64,000 nt of DNA from Pseudomonas sp. TCU-HL1 (GTDB taxonomy: Bacteria > Pseudomonadota > Gammaproteobacteria > Pseudomonadales > Pseudomonadaceae), in contig NZ_CP015992.1 of assembly GCF_001708505.1 (NCBI RefSeq), positions 4,526,001 through 4,590,000 of the forward strand. Reading direction: 5' to 3'. Below the pieces are notes generated by a model that saw nothing but the letters and a program-made list of their open reading frames with translations, was not told where the DNA came from and did not search any database. How positions within the stretch are numbered: position 1 is the stretch's first letter; the number at the start of each line of letters is the position of its first letter. A program made the translations under genes and the position numbers. Shown here one piece after another: positions 9,612 through 18,399 of the stretch.

Positions 9612-9639
9612 TCCTACCGACGCATTTTCCCGTTTCTCT

Positions 9640-9672
9640 AGCCAGGCCGATGTTTGGGCCTGGCTTTTTTTT
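9640..9672 (+). terminator. Rho-independent terminator of acyl-CoA dehydrogenase gene
   Basis: A perfect 9-bp stem, AGCCAGGCC with GGCCTGGCT, and an 8-nt loop are followed by a run of T residues. It lies 28 bp after the stop codon at 9611 and just before the converging RND transporter gene. Confidence 0.9.
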
Positions 9673-9711
9673 GGCCACAGCCACGGCTTTTGGGCTAGCC
9701 GTATTACATGC

Positions 9712-12700
9712 TCACACCGCTGCTGCGACTCCTGCGCCGAATGCCACCGTGCCAATACGGAACCACAGGGCATACAACGCAGGCACCAGCAGCAGAGTGA
9801 TCAAGGTGCCAACCGCGACTCCCCCGATCAGCACATAGGCCAGAGGCCCCCAGTAGGCGTCATGGGTGAGCGGAATGAAGGCCAGTACCGCCGCCAATGC
9901 AGTCAGCACCACAGGCCTGGCTCTTTGCACAGCAGCCTCCACCACCCCCTCAAAAGCCTCCATGCCTGCTGCGAAGTTATCGTTCACCTGCTGGGTCAGT
10001 ATAAGCGTGTTGCGCATCATTATTCCCGCCAGCCCGGTCAACCCCAACAGGGCGACGAAGCCAAAAGGCTGGTGGAAAAGCAATAGGGCGAGCGCCGCGC
10101 CGATCAAGCCCAACGGCGCGGTAGCCGCAACCATGAAGGCCCCGGAGAACGACCTCATCTGCAGCATAATGAGTATCAGCATGATGGCGATCATCAGCGG
10201 CTGCAGCTTTTCAATCGAACCATTCGCTCGCTCCGAGGCTTCCACCGTGCCGGCGAGCAGTAACCGATAGCCCGCAGGAAGCTCCGCGCGTAGCGGCGCC
10301 AGTTGCGCCCACAATGCATTACTCACGTCACTGGCCTGCGCCCCAGCCACCTCGCCCTGGACGGTCAGCGAGCGCTGACGCATGAAGCGCTTGACCATCG
10401 ACTCCTCAAAGCGAATCTCGAACTTGCCAAGCTGCCTGAGGGGCAGTTTTCGATTATCGGGCGTGGTGATCTCCAGTGCGGCGAGGCGATCGGCGTCGAA
10501 ACGGCCGGCAGGCTGCTGCAGTCGCGCCACCACGTCGACGGTACGGATGTCTTGCCGCAGGCTGGTGACGGTCAGACCATCCAGCTGGAACTGTAGTGCC
10601 TGCGATACAGCTTGCGGGGTCAGCCCCATCAGGCGAAGGCGCTCGGTATCCATGGCTAGGTGCAGCACTGGCACCCGGTCGTCCCACTCCAGGTGTGGCT
10701 CGACCATGTTCGGGTGAGCCGCCATGACATCCCTCACGCGATGACCGATCTCGCGCAAGACCAACGGATCGGGCCCGACCAGCCGCAACTCGACGGGCCA
10801 GTTCACTGGCGTTCCGTACAGCAGACCAACCACTCGAATACGTGCTTCGGGAAACGCTCCCTCAGCCACCGCCTGCCGGACACGCGCCATAACTCGGTCG
10901 CGCGCATTAGCATCGTCAGCGATAGCAATGATCCGGGCGAATGCTGAGTTGGGCATCTCGGGATTCGCGGTGATGAAGAAACGTGGCGCGCCGGCTCCGG
11001 TATAGGAGGAATAGCTGCGCACCTCATCGAGCGGCACGAGCAATGCCTCCAGCTTGTGTACCACCGCATCGGTTGCGGCCACGCTGCTGCCCTGAGGCAT
11101 GTAGACGCTGATCATCACCTCAGGGCGGTCGGAAATTGGGAAGAACTGCTTTTGCACCACGAAAACCATGGCGCACATCGACAGCGCCAGTAGCCCAAGC
11201 GTCCCGGCGACCACCGTCTTGCGCCGCCGCACGCACCAGGACACCAACCGTCGAAGTCGTCGGTATCCCGGGGTCTGATAAGACTGCCCATGCTCGACGC
11301 CCTTTAGCCGGACCTCTGGCAGCAGCTTGACGCCGAGATAAGGCACGAAGATCACCGCTACCAGCCACGACGCCGTCAGTGCAATCAACAGGACCCAGAA
11401 CAGATTGCCGGCATACTCGCCCACCGATGAGTGGGCAAAGCCGATCGGCAGGAATCCCGCCACCGTAATTAGAGTGCCGAACAGCATGGGCGCCGCGGTA
11501 ACCGTCCAGGCATGGGCGGCTGCTTGGGCCCGGTGGTAGCCGGCCTCCATCTTCACCAGCATCATCTCCACAGCGATGATGGCATCGTCCACCAGCAGAC
11601 CAAGTGCGATGATCAACGCACCCAGGGTGATGCGGTCGAGGTTGATATCCATGGTCAGCATGACCACGAAGGAGATGCATAGCGTGAGCGGCACTGCAAT
11701 GCCGACCACCAACCCCGCCCGCCAGCCGATGGCCAAGACGCTAACGGCGACCACCACCAGCACGGCGATCAGGAACTTGATCTGAAACAGGTTGACCGCA
11801 CTGGCGACGACTTCGGCCTGATTGGTCAGGATGTTCAGGGACATGCCTAGCGGCAGGGCTTGACGCTCCGTCTCGATAAAGCTGGCGAGCTGCTCGCCGA
11901 GCGCCAGGCCGTTGGCGCCGTCGGCCATGACCACGCCCAGCAGCAGGGCTTCCTGCCCCTGTGAACGCACCAGATAGCTGGGCGGGTCCTCGTAGCCGCG
12001 ACGGATCATGGCGATGTCAGATAATTTGAGCAGGCGCCCGCCGACCTCAAATGGAACCGCAGCCAGGCTGTCCAAATCGGAAAGGTCGGTGTCCAGCCGC
12101 AGATACAGACGCGGGCCGCGACTTTCCATGCGTCCGGCGGGCAGCAGGCGGTTGTTGGCGTCGATAGCCGCGAACACTGCCTCGGGTGAAATGCCAAGGT
12201 TGCTCAGGCGTGCGTTGTCGAATTCGATGAATACCCGCTCCTGCCGCTCGCCAAGGACTTGTGCCTTATGCACGCCGGGTAACAGCTGAAGGCGGTCGCG
12301 CAGCTGTTCTGCCTCGCGACTCAGTTCGCGCAGCGGCATGCCCGGGGCGGTCAGCGCAATGAGGCTGAAATAGACATCGCCAAAATCATCGTTCACCGTC
12401 GGCCCTATCACTCCGACCGGCAAGCTGGAGGCCTCTTCCTCCATACGCTTGCGAACCTGGTACTGCAGGTCGAGCACCTGCGCTTTGGTGGTGTAGTCCT
12501 CGAATTCCACCTGGATGTGAGCCTGTCCCTGGAGAATCGTGGTGTCGATTTTGTAGAGGTGCTCGACCTCCTGGATGCGTTTCTCCAGACGGTCGACCAC
12601 CTGGGTCTGCAGTTCGTCGGGGGTCGCCCCCGGCCAGCGTACGGTAACGATCATGGCCCGCACTGTGAAAGCCGGATCCTCGGCCCGACCCAGCTCGAGG

Positions 12701-12795
12701 AACGCATACACCCCTGCGCAGATAGCCAACATGAGCAGGAACAGAGTGACCGCGCGCTCGCGCACGGCCAGCGCGGACAGATTTGGGAAACTCAT
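9712..12795 (-). CDS. RND efflux transporter, AcrB/HAE1-like inner-membrane permease
   Basis: This 1027-residue protein has the twofold RND repeat: one N-terminal TM helix, a large periplasmic loop, TM bundles around residues 335-530 and 860-1015, and a second periplasmic loop. The conserved TM4 acidic pair appears in GLLVDDAIIAVEMM near residue 405. Together with the adaptor encoded just upstream it should export hydrophobic compounds by proton antiport. No outer-membrane TolC-like gene is adjacent, so it probably uses one encoded elsewhere. The start overlaps the adaptor stop by 4 bp (ATGA), implying coupled translation. It is probably repressed by the divergent TetR gene at 13962. Confidence 0.95.
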   Translation of the reverse strand: MSFPNLSALAVRERAVTLFLLMLAICAGVYAFLELGRAEDPAFTVRAMIVTVRWPGATPDELQTQVVDRLEKRIQEVEHLYKIDTTILQGQAHIQVEFEDYTTKAQVLDLQYQVRKRMEEEASSLPVGVIGPTVNDDFGDVYFSLIALTAPGMPLRELSREAEQLRDRLQLLPGVHKAQVLGERQERVFIEFDNARLSNLGISPEAVFAAIDANNRLLPAGRMESRGPRLYLRLDTDLSDLDSLAAVPFEVGGRLLKLSDIAMIRRGYEDPPSYLVRSQGQEALLLGVVMADGANGLALGEQLASFIETERQALPLGMSLNILTNQAEVVASAVNLFQIKFLIAVLVVVAVSVLAIGWRAGLVVGIAVPLTLCISFVVMLTMDINLDRITLGALIIALGLLVDDAIIAVEMMLVKMEAGYHRAQAAAHAWTVTAAPMLFGTLITVAGFLPIGFAHSSVGEYAGNLFWVLLIALTASWLVAVIFVPYLGVKLLPEVRLKGVEHGQSYQTPGYRRLRRLVSWCVRRRKTVVAGTLGLLALSMCAMVFVVQKQFFPISDRPEVMISVYMPQGSSVAATDAVVHKLEALLVPLDEVRSYSSYTGAGAPRFFITANPEMPNSAFARIIAIADDANARDRVMARVRQAVAEGAFPEARIRVVGLLYGTPVNWPVELRLVGPDPLVLREIGHRVRDVMAAHPNMVEPHLEWDDRVPVLHLAMDTERLRLMGLTPQAVSQALQFQLDGLTVTSLRQDIRTVDVVARLQQPAGRFDADRLAALEITTPDNRKLPLRQLGKFEIRFEESMVKRFMRQRSLTVQGEVAGAQASDVSNALWAQLAPLRAELPAGYRLLLAGTVEASERANGSIEKLQPLMIAIMLILIMLQMRSFSGAFMVAATAPLGLIGAALALLLFHQPFGFVALLGLTGLAGIMMRNTLILTQQVNDNFAAGMEAFEGVVEAAVQRARPVVLTALAAVLAFIPLTHDAYWGPLAYVLIGGVAVGTLITLLLVPALYALWFRIGTVAFGAGVAAAV

Positions 12796-13844
12796 CGGGC
12801 CAGCTCCCGCGCGCGCATGTTCTCCGTCAGCAAGTGCGTACCCAGCGCCACAACGTGATCGCCCGCGCGCAACGGACCACTCACTTGTGCCTGATCGGTA
12901 TCCAGCGCCAGGATCGATACCGGTACGGATCGGACCTGGCCATCACTGAACCGCCAGATACGTGGGCCCGTGCCTCGCTCGCTGATAGCCGCCAATGGCA
13001 CGCTGAAAACTTCCGATGTTGCGGCTTCATTGCGAAAGCGCGCACGCACAACACTACCCAGCATCAGCTTGTCGGATGGCCCGTCGAGGGTGTAGCGAGC
13101 ACGCAGGGTTCGGCTGAGTGGATCCACAGCACCGGCCTTCTCCCGCAATGTCAGCGCCAAGCCCACTTCGTCCAGCAGCACTTCACCGGTCGCCGGCGGT
13201 ACTACGCGCTCCGGGAAATACACCTCCACCTCGCGCTTGCCGGACTGCGCTAGGACAGCAACACCCTGACCGGCTGCCACCACCTGGCCGACCTCCCCGG
13301 AGACATCCATCAGCACGCCGTCCGCTGGTGCTCGCAACCGACCATAGCCAAGTGCATTGCGCGCCTGGTTCAGGTGAGCATGAGCGGCATCGCGGCGCCC
13401 ACTGGCCTGCCGCACGGCATCCTCTGTCAGTTGCAACGCCTGGGCGCTGACGAAGTGCTTGACCACCAGTTGGCGGTGTCGGATCAGATCGGCATTTGCC
13501 GCATCGAAGGCTGACTGGGCCGCCGACAGGGTCGCCTCTGCAGCACGTACCGCTTGTTCGAGATCACGCCTGTCCAGCTCAAAAAGCACATCGCCGGCAG
13601 CAACTGCCTTGCCCGCGTCGACCTTGCGTGCGGTTATCCGGCCGCCCACCTGAAACGCCAAGGGCGACTCGGTTCGCGCTCGCACGATGCCTGACAGGCC
13701 AAGGCTAGAAGCGGCGCTGACCTTCACAGGCTCGGTCTTGACGAAGGGCGGCGGCGTAGCGATCACAACTGAGCTGCGAGCGTCGCCACACCCGACCAGC
13801 GCTGCGGCAATGAACGACAGAAGCAATGGCAGCAAGACACGCAT
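12792..13844 (-). CDS. RND periplasmic adaptor (membrane fusion protein), lipoprotein
   Basis: This 350-residue adaptor has a lipoprotein signal (hydrophobic segment and lipobox LVGC at residues 16-19). A biotinyl-lipoyl-like half is split by a helical hairpin (VDAGKAVAAGDVLFELD near 75, GYGRLRAPADGVLMD near 165), and a beta-barrel domain follows. It would bridge the inner-membrane pump to an outer-membrane channel. It is the first gene of a two-gene operon. A long palindrome sits 21 bp upstream of its start, between it and the divergent TetR gene, fitting TetR repression relieved by a pump substrate. Confidence 0.93.
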   Translation of the reverse strand: MRVLLPLLLSFIAAALVGCGDARSSVVIATPPPFVKTEPVKVSAASSLGLSGIVRARTESPLAFQVGGRITARKVDAGKAVAAGDVLFELDRRDLEQAVRAAEATLSAAQSAFDAANADLIRHRQLVVKHFVSAQALQLTEDAVRQASGRRDAAHAHLNQARNALGYGRLRAPADGVLMDVSGEVGQVVAAGQGVAVLAQSGKREVEVYFPERVVPPATGEVLLDEVGLALTLREKAGAVDPLSRTLRARYTLDGPSDKLMLGSVVRARFRNEAATSEVFSVPLAAISERGTGPRIWRFSDGQVRSVPVSILALDTDQAQVSGPLRAGDHVVALGTHLLTENMRARELAR

Positions 13845-13864
13845 GGAGAAAATCTCCCGGAGGC

Positions 13865-13895
13865 ATAATTAGTGAACGTATCGTACATTAATTAT
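13865..13895. promoter_or_regulatory. Putative TetR operator between pump operon and its regulator
   Basis: A 31-bp imperfect palindrome has perfect 7-bp outer arms, ATAATTA and TAATTAT. The inner arms are also largely symmetrical about position 13880 (TGNAC/GTNCA type). It lies in an AT-rich spot between the adaptor start (13844, minus) and the TetR start (13962, plus), where a TetR dimer would cover both promoters. Confidence 0.7.
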
Positions 13896-13961
13896 TTTTC
13901 CGCGCCATCCTGCACAATGCGCAACTATTCAACGGCCTGGAAATCCCCATCTGGATGCCAC

Positions 13962-14591
13962 ATGACAGACAAACCCGTGAAGAAGGCTGGCCGACCGGTC
14001 AGCCAAAAAAAAGGCGAGGACATCCTCCAGGCCGCCCGGAAAATTGTGTTCTCCGAAGGCCCACAGGCTCTGACGATGGAACGGGTCGCCTACGAGGCAG
14101 AGGTCTCCAAGGTCACCCTGTATGCGCGCTATGCCAATCGACACGAACTCCTTCAAGCCGTCGTTGTGGCAGACACCACCAGTGTCTACCAGTCGCTGGA
14201 CGAAGAGCCCGGGGGGCCGGAGGAGTTACAAGACGGCTTGTGTGCGCTCGCCAATGCCATGGCTCACTACATCCGCAGTGAGCACTATCGCCAGCTGACC
14301 CTGGTAATGGGTGCGATCCCGCAACGCAGCCAGGACCTCGAGGCGGTCTATCGCAATGGCCCGGAACGTGCGCACCAGGTGCTCGCTGACTATCTGCGGG
14401 CGGCTGCCGACAAGGGAATCATCCATTGCCCAGACCCGCTGGAACAGGCAGAACTGCTGATGGGCATGATCCTCGGGCTGGACTTGCTGCGCTCAACTTA
14501 TCGGGTCGAATTGGAACCGCTCTCAACCGCAGCAATCGAAACGCGATCGCGCCGCATTGTCACCACGTTCCTTAAGACGCTGTCGGTCTAA
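13962..14591 (+). CDS. TetR/AcrR-family repressor, probable regulator of the RND pump
   Basis: The protein is 209 residues from the ATG at 13962. The frame is open to 13872, but that upstream start would run into the operator and lacks homology-like sequence. The N-terminal helix-turn-helix reads EDILQAARKIVF, then VAYEAEVSKVTLYARYANRHEL, typical of TetR. The C-terminal part is a helical ligand pocket with no obvious assignment. It is divergent from the adaptor-pump operon, with a palindrome in between. The family expectation is ligand-relieved repression of the pump and of itself. Confidence 0.88.
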   Translation: MTDKPVKKAGRPVSQKKGEDILQAARKIVFSEGPQALTMERVAYEAEVSKVTLYARYANRHELLQAVVVADTTSVYQSLDEEPGGPEELQDGLCALANAMAHYIRSEHYRQLTLVMGAIPQRSQDLEAVYRNGPERAHQVLADYLRAAADKGIIHCPDPLEQAELLMGMILGLDLLRSTYRVELEPLSTAAIETRSRRIVTTFLKTLSV

Positions 14592-14618
14592 ATGAACGGC
14601 CCTTCCAGGTACTCCCAT

Positions 14619-15446
14619 TCAGCGATCTCGGACCGCGCCAAATTGCCGGTTCTGAATGGCCGAGCTAGCCAAAACATGGCGAGGGGGGATGTCGGTAACG
14701 ACCATCAACAGCCAGACCATCAATACCGATAGGGCCACGGTGGACAGCGTTCCTAGATAGAGCGCAACAGCGGGCAGCGCGGCGGTGTCAGTTCCCAGCA
14801 GGTTGTACATCGGCCAGCCGGCGGCGGCATGGCCCATGAAGGCGCCTGACGGCATAAGTGGAACAAGCAGCCATTGGCGACGACCCGACAGCATAGGAAA
14901 CAGCTTGTAGACCAGAATGAAGGGCACCAGGACCGCCGCCGCGTTGGCGAAAATCCACCAGATGGGCATGTAACCGATCTTGGGTAGCTGTTCGCCGTAA
15001 TAGACCCAGACCCCAAAGTGCAGTGGAATCTGCTCGACCACCGAGGCCCCGGCCACCACCGATGCGAACGTCCACCAGACGAAACGCTGGCTCAAGGCGC
15101 GCTGCTTCAGCATCGAATAGCACAGTAGAGGACAGGCAGCGAAGTACCAGAGATAACCGATCAGTACAGCCCAAGGCACGGGATGCCCATTTGTGGTCAA
15201 AAGATTAAGCTGGCCCATCTGGGGATGCACTGCGTTGCCTAGTACATCGACGATGGGCTCCAAGTAGACAGTCAGTGCCGCGCCCAAAATCATCAGCAGC
15301 GGCAGCACTGAGCGCTCGCGCAGTGCGAGGCGAATGGCCAAGAAAATGAACAGCAACGCACCGACGCCGTATATCAGTGTCGTCCATAGCTGGGCGGTGG
15401 CAGGCATGATTAGACCGGCAGGCGGCTGCGTGTAAAGCTCCAGCAT
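14619..15446 (-). CDS. Multi-pass membrane protein, AveC-like family (paralogue of the 38339 gene)
   Basis: This 275-residue protein has about seven hydrophobic segments. It shares an ordered set of motifs with the protein at 38339-39166: LEP followed by a D-x-x-G turn, a P-x-W/P-rich segment, YYG, and a W/GWPM-like motif near the C-terminus. My recollection is that such proteins are annotated in the AveC (spirocyclase-like) family. That is a family-level impression from memory and has not been confirmed by a search. It is the last gene of the ferredoxin reductase-ferredoxin operon. A membrane enzyme or accessory protein acting on a lipophilic intermediate is plausible, but the function is unknown. 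Confidence 0.5.
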   Translation of the reverse strand: MLELYTQPPAGLIMPATAQLWTTLIYGVGALLFIFLAIRLALRERSVLPLLMILGAALTVYLEPIVDVLGNAVHPQMGQLNLLTTNGHPVPWAVLIGYLWYFAACPLLCYSMLKQRALSQRFVWWTFASVVAGASVVEQIPLHFGVWVYYGEQLPKIGYMPIWWIFANAAAVLVPFILVYKLFPMLSGRRQWLLVPLMPSGAFMGHAAAGWPMYNLLGTDTAALPAVALYLGTLSTVALSVLMVWLLMVVTDIPPRHVLASSAIQNRQFGAVRDR

Positions 15447-15520
15447 GGCGAAACCTTCTTATTCTTGTATGAATGGCGATAGCTCGTCGGGTCTATCGTT
15501 TCGCAAGCGATACGCAGCGA

Positions 15521-15841
15521 TCAGCCCTGAGTCGCGGGAATCCTCAGCACCAGCCCGTCCCACTCCTCGCGCATCTTCAGCTGGCAACTCAGGCGGCTGC
15601 TTTCGCCGACCGCTGACGCCCCTTCGAGCATGAAGTTTTCATCGCCGCTACGCGGCGGCAGGCGCTCCTGCCAGGCAGGATCAACGTACACATGGCAGGT
15701 GGCGCAGCTGCAAGCGCCACCACACTCGCCATCGATACCGGGCACCATGTTGTCCACCGCGATCTGCATCAGTGAGCACCCCGCTGGGGCCTCCACGCTG
15801 TGCTGAACATCCGAGCTCTCGATGAAAATAACCTTCGGCAT
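15521..15841 (-). CDS. [2Fe-2S] ferredoxin, adrenodoxin/putidaredoxin type
   Basis: The protein is 106 residues. Cluster ligands are visible as CGGACSCATC (C-x5-C-x2-C) near residues 40-48 and the fourth Cys in RLSCQL near 86, the vertebrate-type pattern. It would carry single electrons from the adjacent reductase to an oxygenase. The ATG at 15841 is chosen because AGGAGG lies 8 nt upstream; the open frame extends 7 codons further. No cytochrome P450 is present in the window, so the most likely local acceptor is the Rieske dioxygenase of the 31.8 kb operon. That is inference. Confidence 0.92.
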   Translation of the reverse strand: MPKVIFIESSDVQHSVEAPAGCSLMQIAVDNMVPGIDGECGGACSCATCHVYVDPAWQERLPPRSGDENFMLEGASAVGESSRLSCQLKMREEWDGLVLRIPATQG

Positions 15842-15858
15842 GATTCGACCTCCTGACC

Positions 15859-17088
15859 TCAACCGAGCAACGACTTGAGTGCGATGCTTTCATCAGCCAG
15901 CGCCTGCGGATTGACCGACACACGCTCCGCCACAAGACGCTTGGCCACCATGAAGTCCTGCGGGCGATTGACCGCGTCCGCTGACAACACTACGTTCCCG
16001 CGCAAATAGAAGGCACTGAAGGACTCGGACGCCAAATCGCCACGCAGCACAAGTTTGTCGTAACCCTCCGAGAGACCGACCATTTGCAGCTTGAGGTCAA
16101 ACTGATCTGACCAGAACCAGGGCACTGCGACATGTGCCACGGGCTTTCCGCAAATAGTCGCCGCAGCCGTGCGAGCCTGCTCCTGGGCGCTGGGCACAGA
16201 CTCAATGCGGACAAATTTGCCGAGAAACCCGTTTACATGACGCGCGCAATCTCCGACAGCCAGGATCCTGGGATCAATCGAAGTTTTTGCATAGGAGTCC
16301 ACGAAGATGCCATTGTCGACCTCGAGGCCTGCTTCGCGAGCCAAATCATCGTTCGGCAGGATGCCAATGCCGACGATGACCAGGTCAACCTGCAACTCGC
16401 TGCCGTCACTGAGGCGTACAGACTCCACGCGCTCGTCGCCGCCGAAAGACTCCACACTGACAGCGGTACGGACATCAACGCCGCGTGAACTGTGGGCACG
16501 CTCGTAGAAGGCAGAAATTTCCGGCGCCGCGACCCTTGCCAGCAGGCGCGGGGCCGCCTCCAGTACAGTCACAGCCAGGCCACTCTTGATCCCCACCGCA
16601 GCGGCCTCGAGGCCGATGTACCCGCCGCCGATCACCAGCAGCCGACGACCGTCGACGAAGTCAGCCTTGAGCCGATCGATATCCGCCAGGGTGCGGATGT
16701 AATGCACGTTTGCCTTCTGCGCTGCCGGATCGGTCAAGCGGCGCGGCCGCCCCCCTGTGGCGAGGACCAGATGGTCGTACCCTTGGGTACGGCCATCGCC
16801 GAGCATCACACTGCGTTGCTGACGATCAATGGCACAGACCTCAGTACCGGTCCAGCACTCGACCTGCAGCTTGTCATAGGCGGTCGCGCTGCGGATCTGC
16901 AGCGAGTCCCGGTCTACCTCTCCAGAAAGATAGGCCTTAGAAAGCGGCGGCCGCCGGTAAGGCAGTTCAGGTTCGTCGCCGATAAGGATGATGCGTCCGG
17001 CATAGCCCTGCTGACGCAGCGCCGCCACCAGTTCGGCGCCGGCATGACCGGCACCGACGACAACAGTGGTTTCGTTCTGTGAAGACAT
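15859..17088 (-). CDS. Ferredoxin reductase (putidaredoxin reductase-like, FAD/NADH)
   Basis: This 409-residue flavoprotein has the N-terminal FAD motif VVVGAGHAGAEL near residue 10, PYRRPPLSKAYL near 45 (typical of oxygenase-coupled ferredoxin reductases), and the NAD motif VIGGGYIGLEAA near 150. AVGDCARHVNG near 280 closes the FAD site. It should pass electrons from NADH to the ferredoxin encoded 17 bp downstream. It leads an operon with the ferredoxin and the AveC-like gene. Its promoter has operator site 3. Partners are probably the Rieske dioxygenase, and possibly the rubredoxin at 34469, since no rubredoxin reductase is seen. Confidence 0.92.
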   Translation of the reverse strand: MSSQNETTVVVGAGHAGAELVAALRQQGYAGRIILIGDEPELPYRRPPLSKAYLSGEVDRDSLQIRSATAYDKLQVECWTGTEVCAIDRQQRSVMLGDGRTQGYDHLVLATGGRPRRLTDPAAQKANVHYIRTLADIDRLKADFVDGRRLLVIGGGYIGLEAAAVGIKSGLAVTVLEAAPRLLARVAAPEISAFYERAHSSRGVDVRTAVSVESFGGDERVESVRLSDGSELQVDLVIVGIGILPNDDLAREAGLEVDNGIFVDSYAKTSIDPRILAVGDCARHVNGFLGKFVRIESVPSAQEQARTAAATICGKPVAHVAVPWFWSDQFDLKLQMVGLSEGYDKLVLRGDLASESFSAFYLRGNVVLSADAVNRPQDFMVAKRLVAERVSVNPQALADESIALKSLLG

Positions 17089-17158
17089 GATTGCTACCTG
17101 TGCGTTGGCTGTATTTCACGCTCCCAGCCATGCTCGCCGGTAGCCGGTGGCCTGCGCA

Positions 17159-17174
17159 TCGTCGGTTGCGACGA
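17159..17174 (-). promoter_or_regulatory. Operator site 3, ferredoxin reductase operon promoter
   Basis: TCGTCGGTTGCGACGA is a perfect inverted repeat. A -10-like GAGCAT (17130-17135) follows 23 nt downstream on the minus strand, and the reductase ATG is at 17088. The spacing matches the other copies to within one base. The -10 is the weakest of the set. Confidence 0.72.
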
Positions 17175-17187
17175 ACCCAGAGCGACC

Positions 17188-18399
17188 TCAGGCGCAGCGC
17201 ACTACGCCCTGATCGTGCAACCGTCCCACCTCGGCACAGCTCAGTCCGAGAAGTTCGGTCAGTACTGCCTCTGTATCGGCGCCCAGACGCGGCGCGGGCT
17301 GCGCAGGAAGGCGTTGTTCATCGAAACGCAACGGAATGGCCGGACTGAGTACAGGGCCGATCCCAGGCTGATCGAGCTGCCTGAACATTGGGTTGGCCTC
17401 GGAGCAGGCCGGGTCCTCGTGCAACAGCTGGCTCACGCTCTGGTAGCGGCTCCAACACACGCTGCAGCTGTCGAATGCCTCGCGCAGTTGTGCCAAGGTG
17501 CGTGCCGCCACCCAGGGGGCGATCAGCGCCGCGAGTTCTTCACGGGCACGGAAGCGCTCCCCCTCCAGACTCAGGTCGACGCCAAGACGTGTTTCCAGCA
17601 AACGCACCTGCTCGACAATGCCGGTGGCCTCGCACAGGTTGCGCCACTGCTTAAGCGTCAGGCCGACCACCATGATGCGCTCACCGTCACCAGTCAAAAA
17701 ATCGCGGCCGAAGGCTCCGAACAGATCGTTGCCATAACGCTGGCGTTGTTGCCCATTCTGCGCTTCTGCCAGAAAGCCCAGATGTGCCATCACCGCCAGT
17801 GCGACATCCTCCAGTGCCAGCTTGACATGCTGACCAGTGCCTTGCCGGCGCCGCTGCCGTTCGGCGGCCAGCAGGCCGAGCGCAGCCATCTGCCCAGTGA
17901 TCAGGTCCCAGGCGGGTAGGACATGGTTGACCGCTCCTTCCGTTGCCTGCGGGCCGGTCAGATAGGGCAGACCAAGACGCGGATTGACGGTGTAGTCCAC
18001 CGCCGAACCTCCACTCCGGTCGCCCTGCACGGTCAGCTGGATCAGATCCTGACGTTCCGTCCGCAACGCTTCATAGTCCAGCCAGCCACGCGGTGGCAGG
18101 TTGGTAAGCAGGATGCCAGCATCCTCGCCGGGAGCGACAATCAGCGCCCGCGCCAGCTCCCGACCTTGTGGCGAGCCCAAGTCCAGGCAAACAGAACGCT
18201 TGGACTTGTTCAACCCCGCCCAGAACAGGCTGGTACCGTCATCGCTCACCGGCCAGCGGCGGTAATCCAGGCCACCCTGGAGGCCATCGATGCGTATCAC
18301 CTCGGCGCCAAGCTGTGCCAAGGTCATTCCGCCCAGCGGTGCCGCCACAAAGGCAGAAGCCTCGATCACCCGCAGTCCTTTGAGTATTGCCCCGTCCAT
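17188..18399 (-). CDS. Class III CoA-transferase (CaiB/BaiF family)
   Basis: This 403-residue protein has the family opening GLRVIEASAFVAAPLGGMTLAQLGAEVIRID and the nucleophilic Asp region CLDLGSPQGRELARAL. It would transfer CoA between an acyl-CoA donor and a carboxylic acid. It is the last gene of the 14-gene operon and overlaps the preceding dehydrogenase (TGATG). Next to a CitE-type lyase and a FAS1-like/MaoC hydratase it recalls the itaconate degradation set (Ict, Ich, Ccl). A role with a substituted succinate or other C4-C5 dicarboxylate is therefore likely but not proven. Confidence 0.9.
   Translation of the reverse strand: MDGAILKGLRVIEASAFVAAPLGGMTLAQLGAEVIRIDGLQGGLDYRRWPVSDDGTSLFWAGLNKSKRSVCLDLGSPQGRELARALIVAPGEDAGILLTNLPPRGWLDYEALRTERQDLIQLTVQGDRSGGSAVDYTVNPRLGLPYLTGPQATEGAVNHVLPAWDLITGQMAALGLLAAERQRRRQGTGQHVKLALEDVALAVMAHLGFLAEAQNGQQRQRYGNDLFGAFGRDFLTGDGERIMVVGLTLKQWRNLCEATGIVEQVRLLETRLGVDLSLEGERFRAREELAALIAPWVAARTLAQLREAFDSCSVCWSRYQSVSQLLHEDPACSEANPMFRQLDQPGIGPVLSPAIPLRFDEQRLPAQPAPRLGADTEAVLTELLGLSCAEVGRLHDQGVVRCA

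Noticed and set aside
15484..15515. TCGTCG half-site upstream of the AveC-like gene
   Set aside because: Only one half-site matches (TCGTCGGGTC then TATCGT) and the gene is already served by the promoter of the ferredoxin reductase operon.
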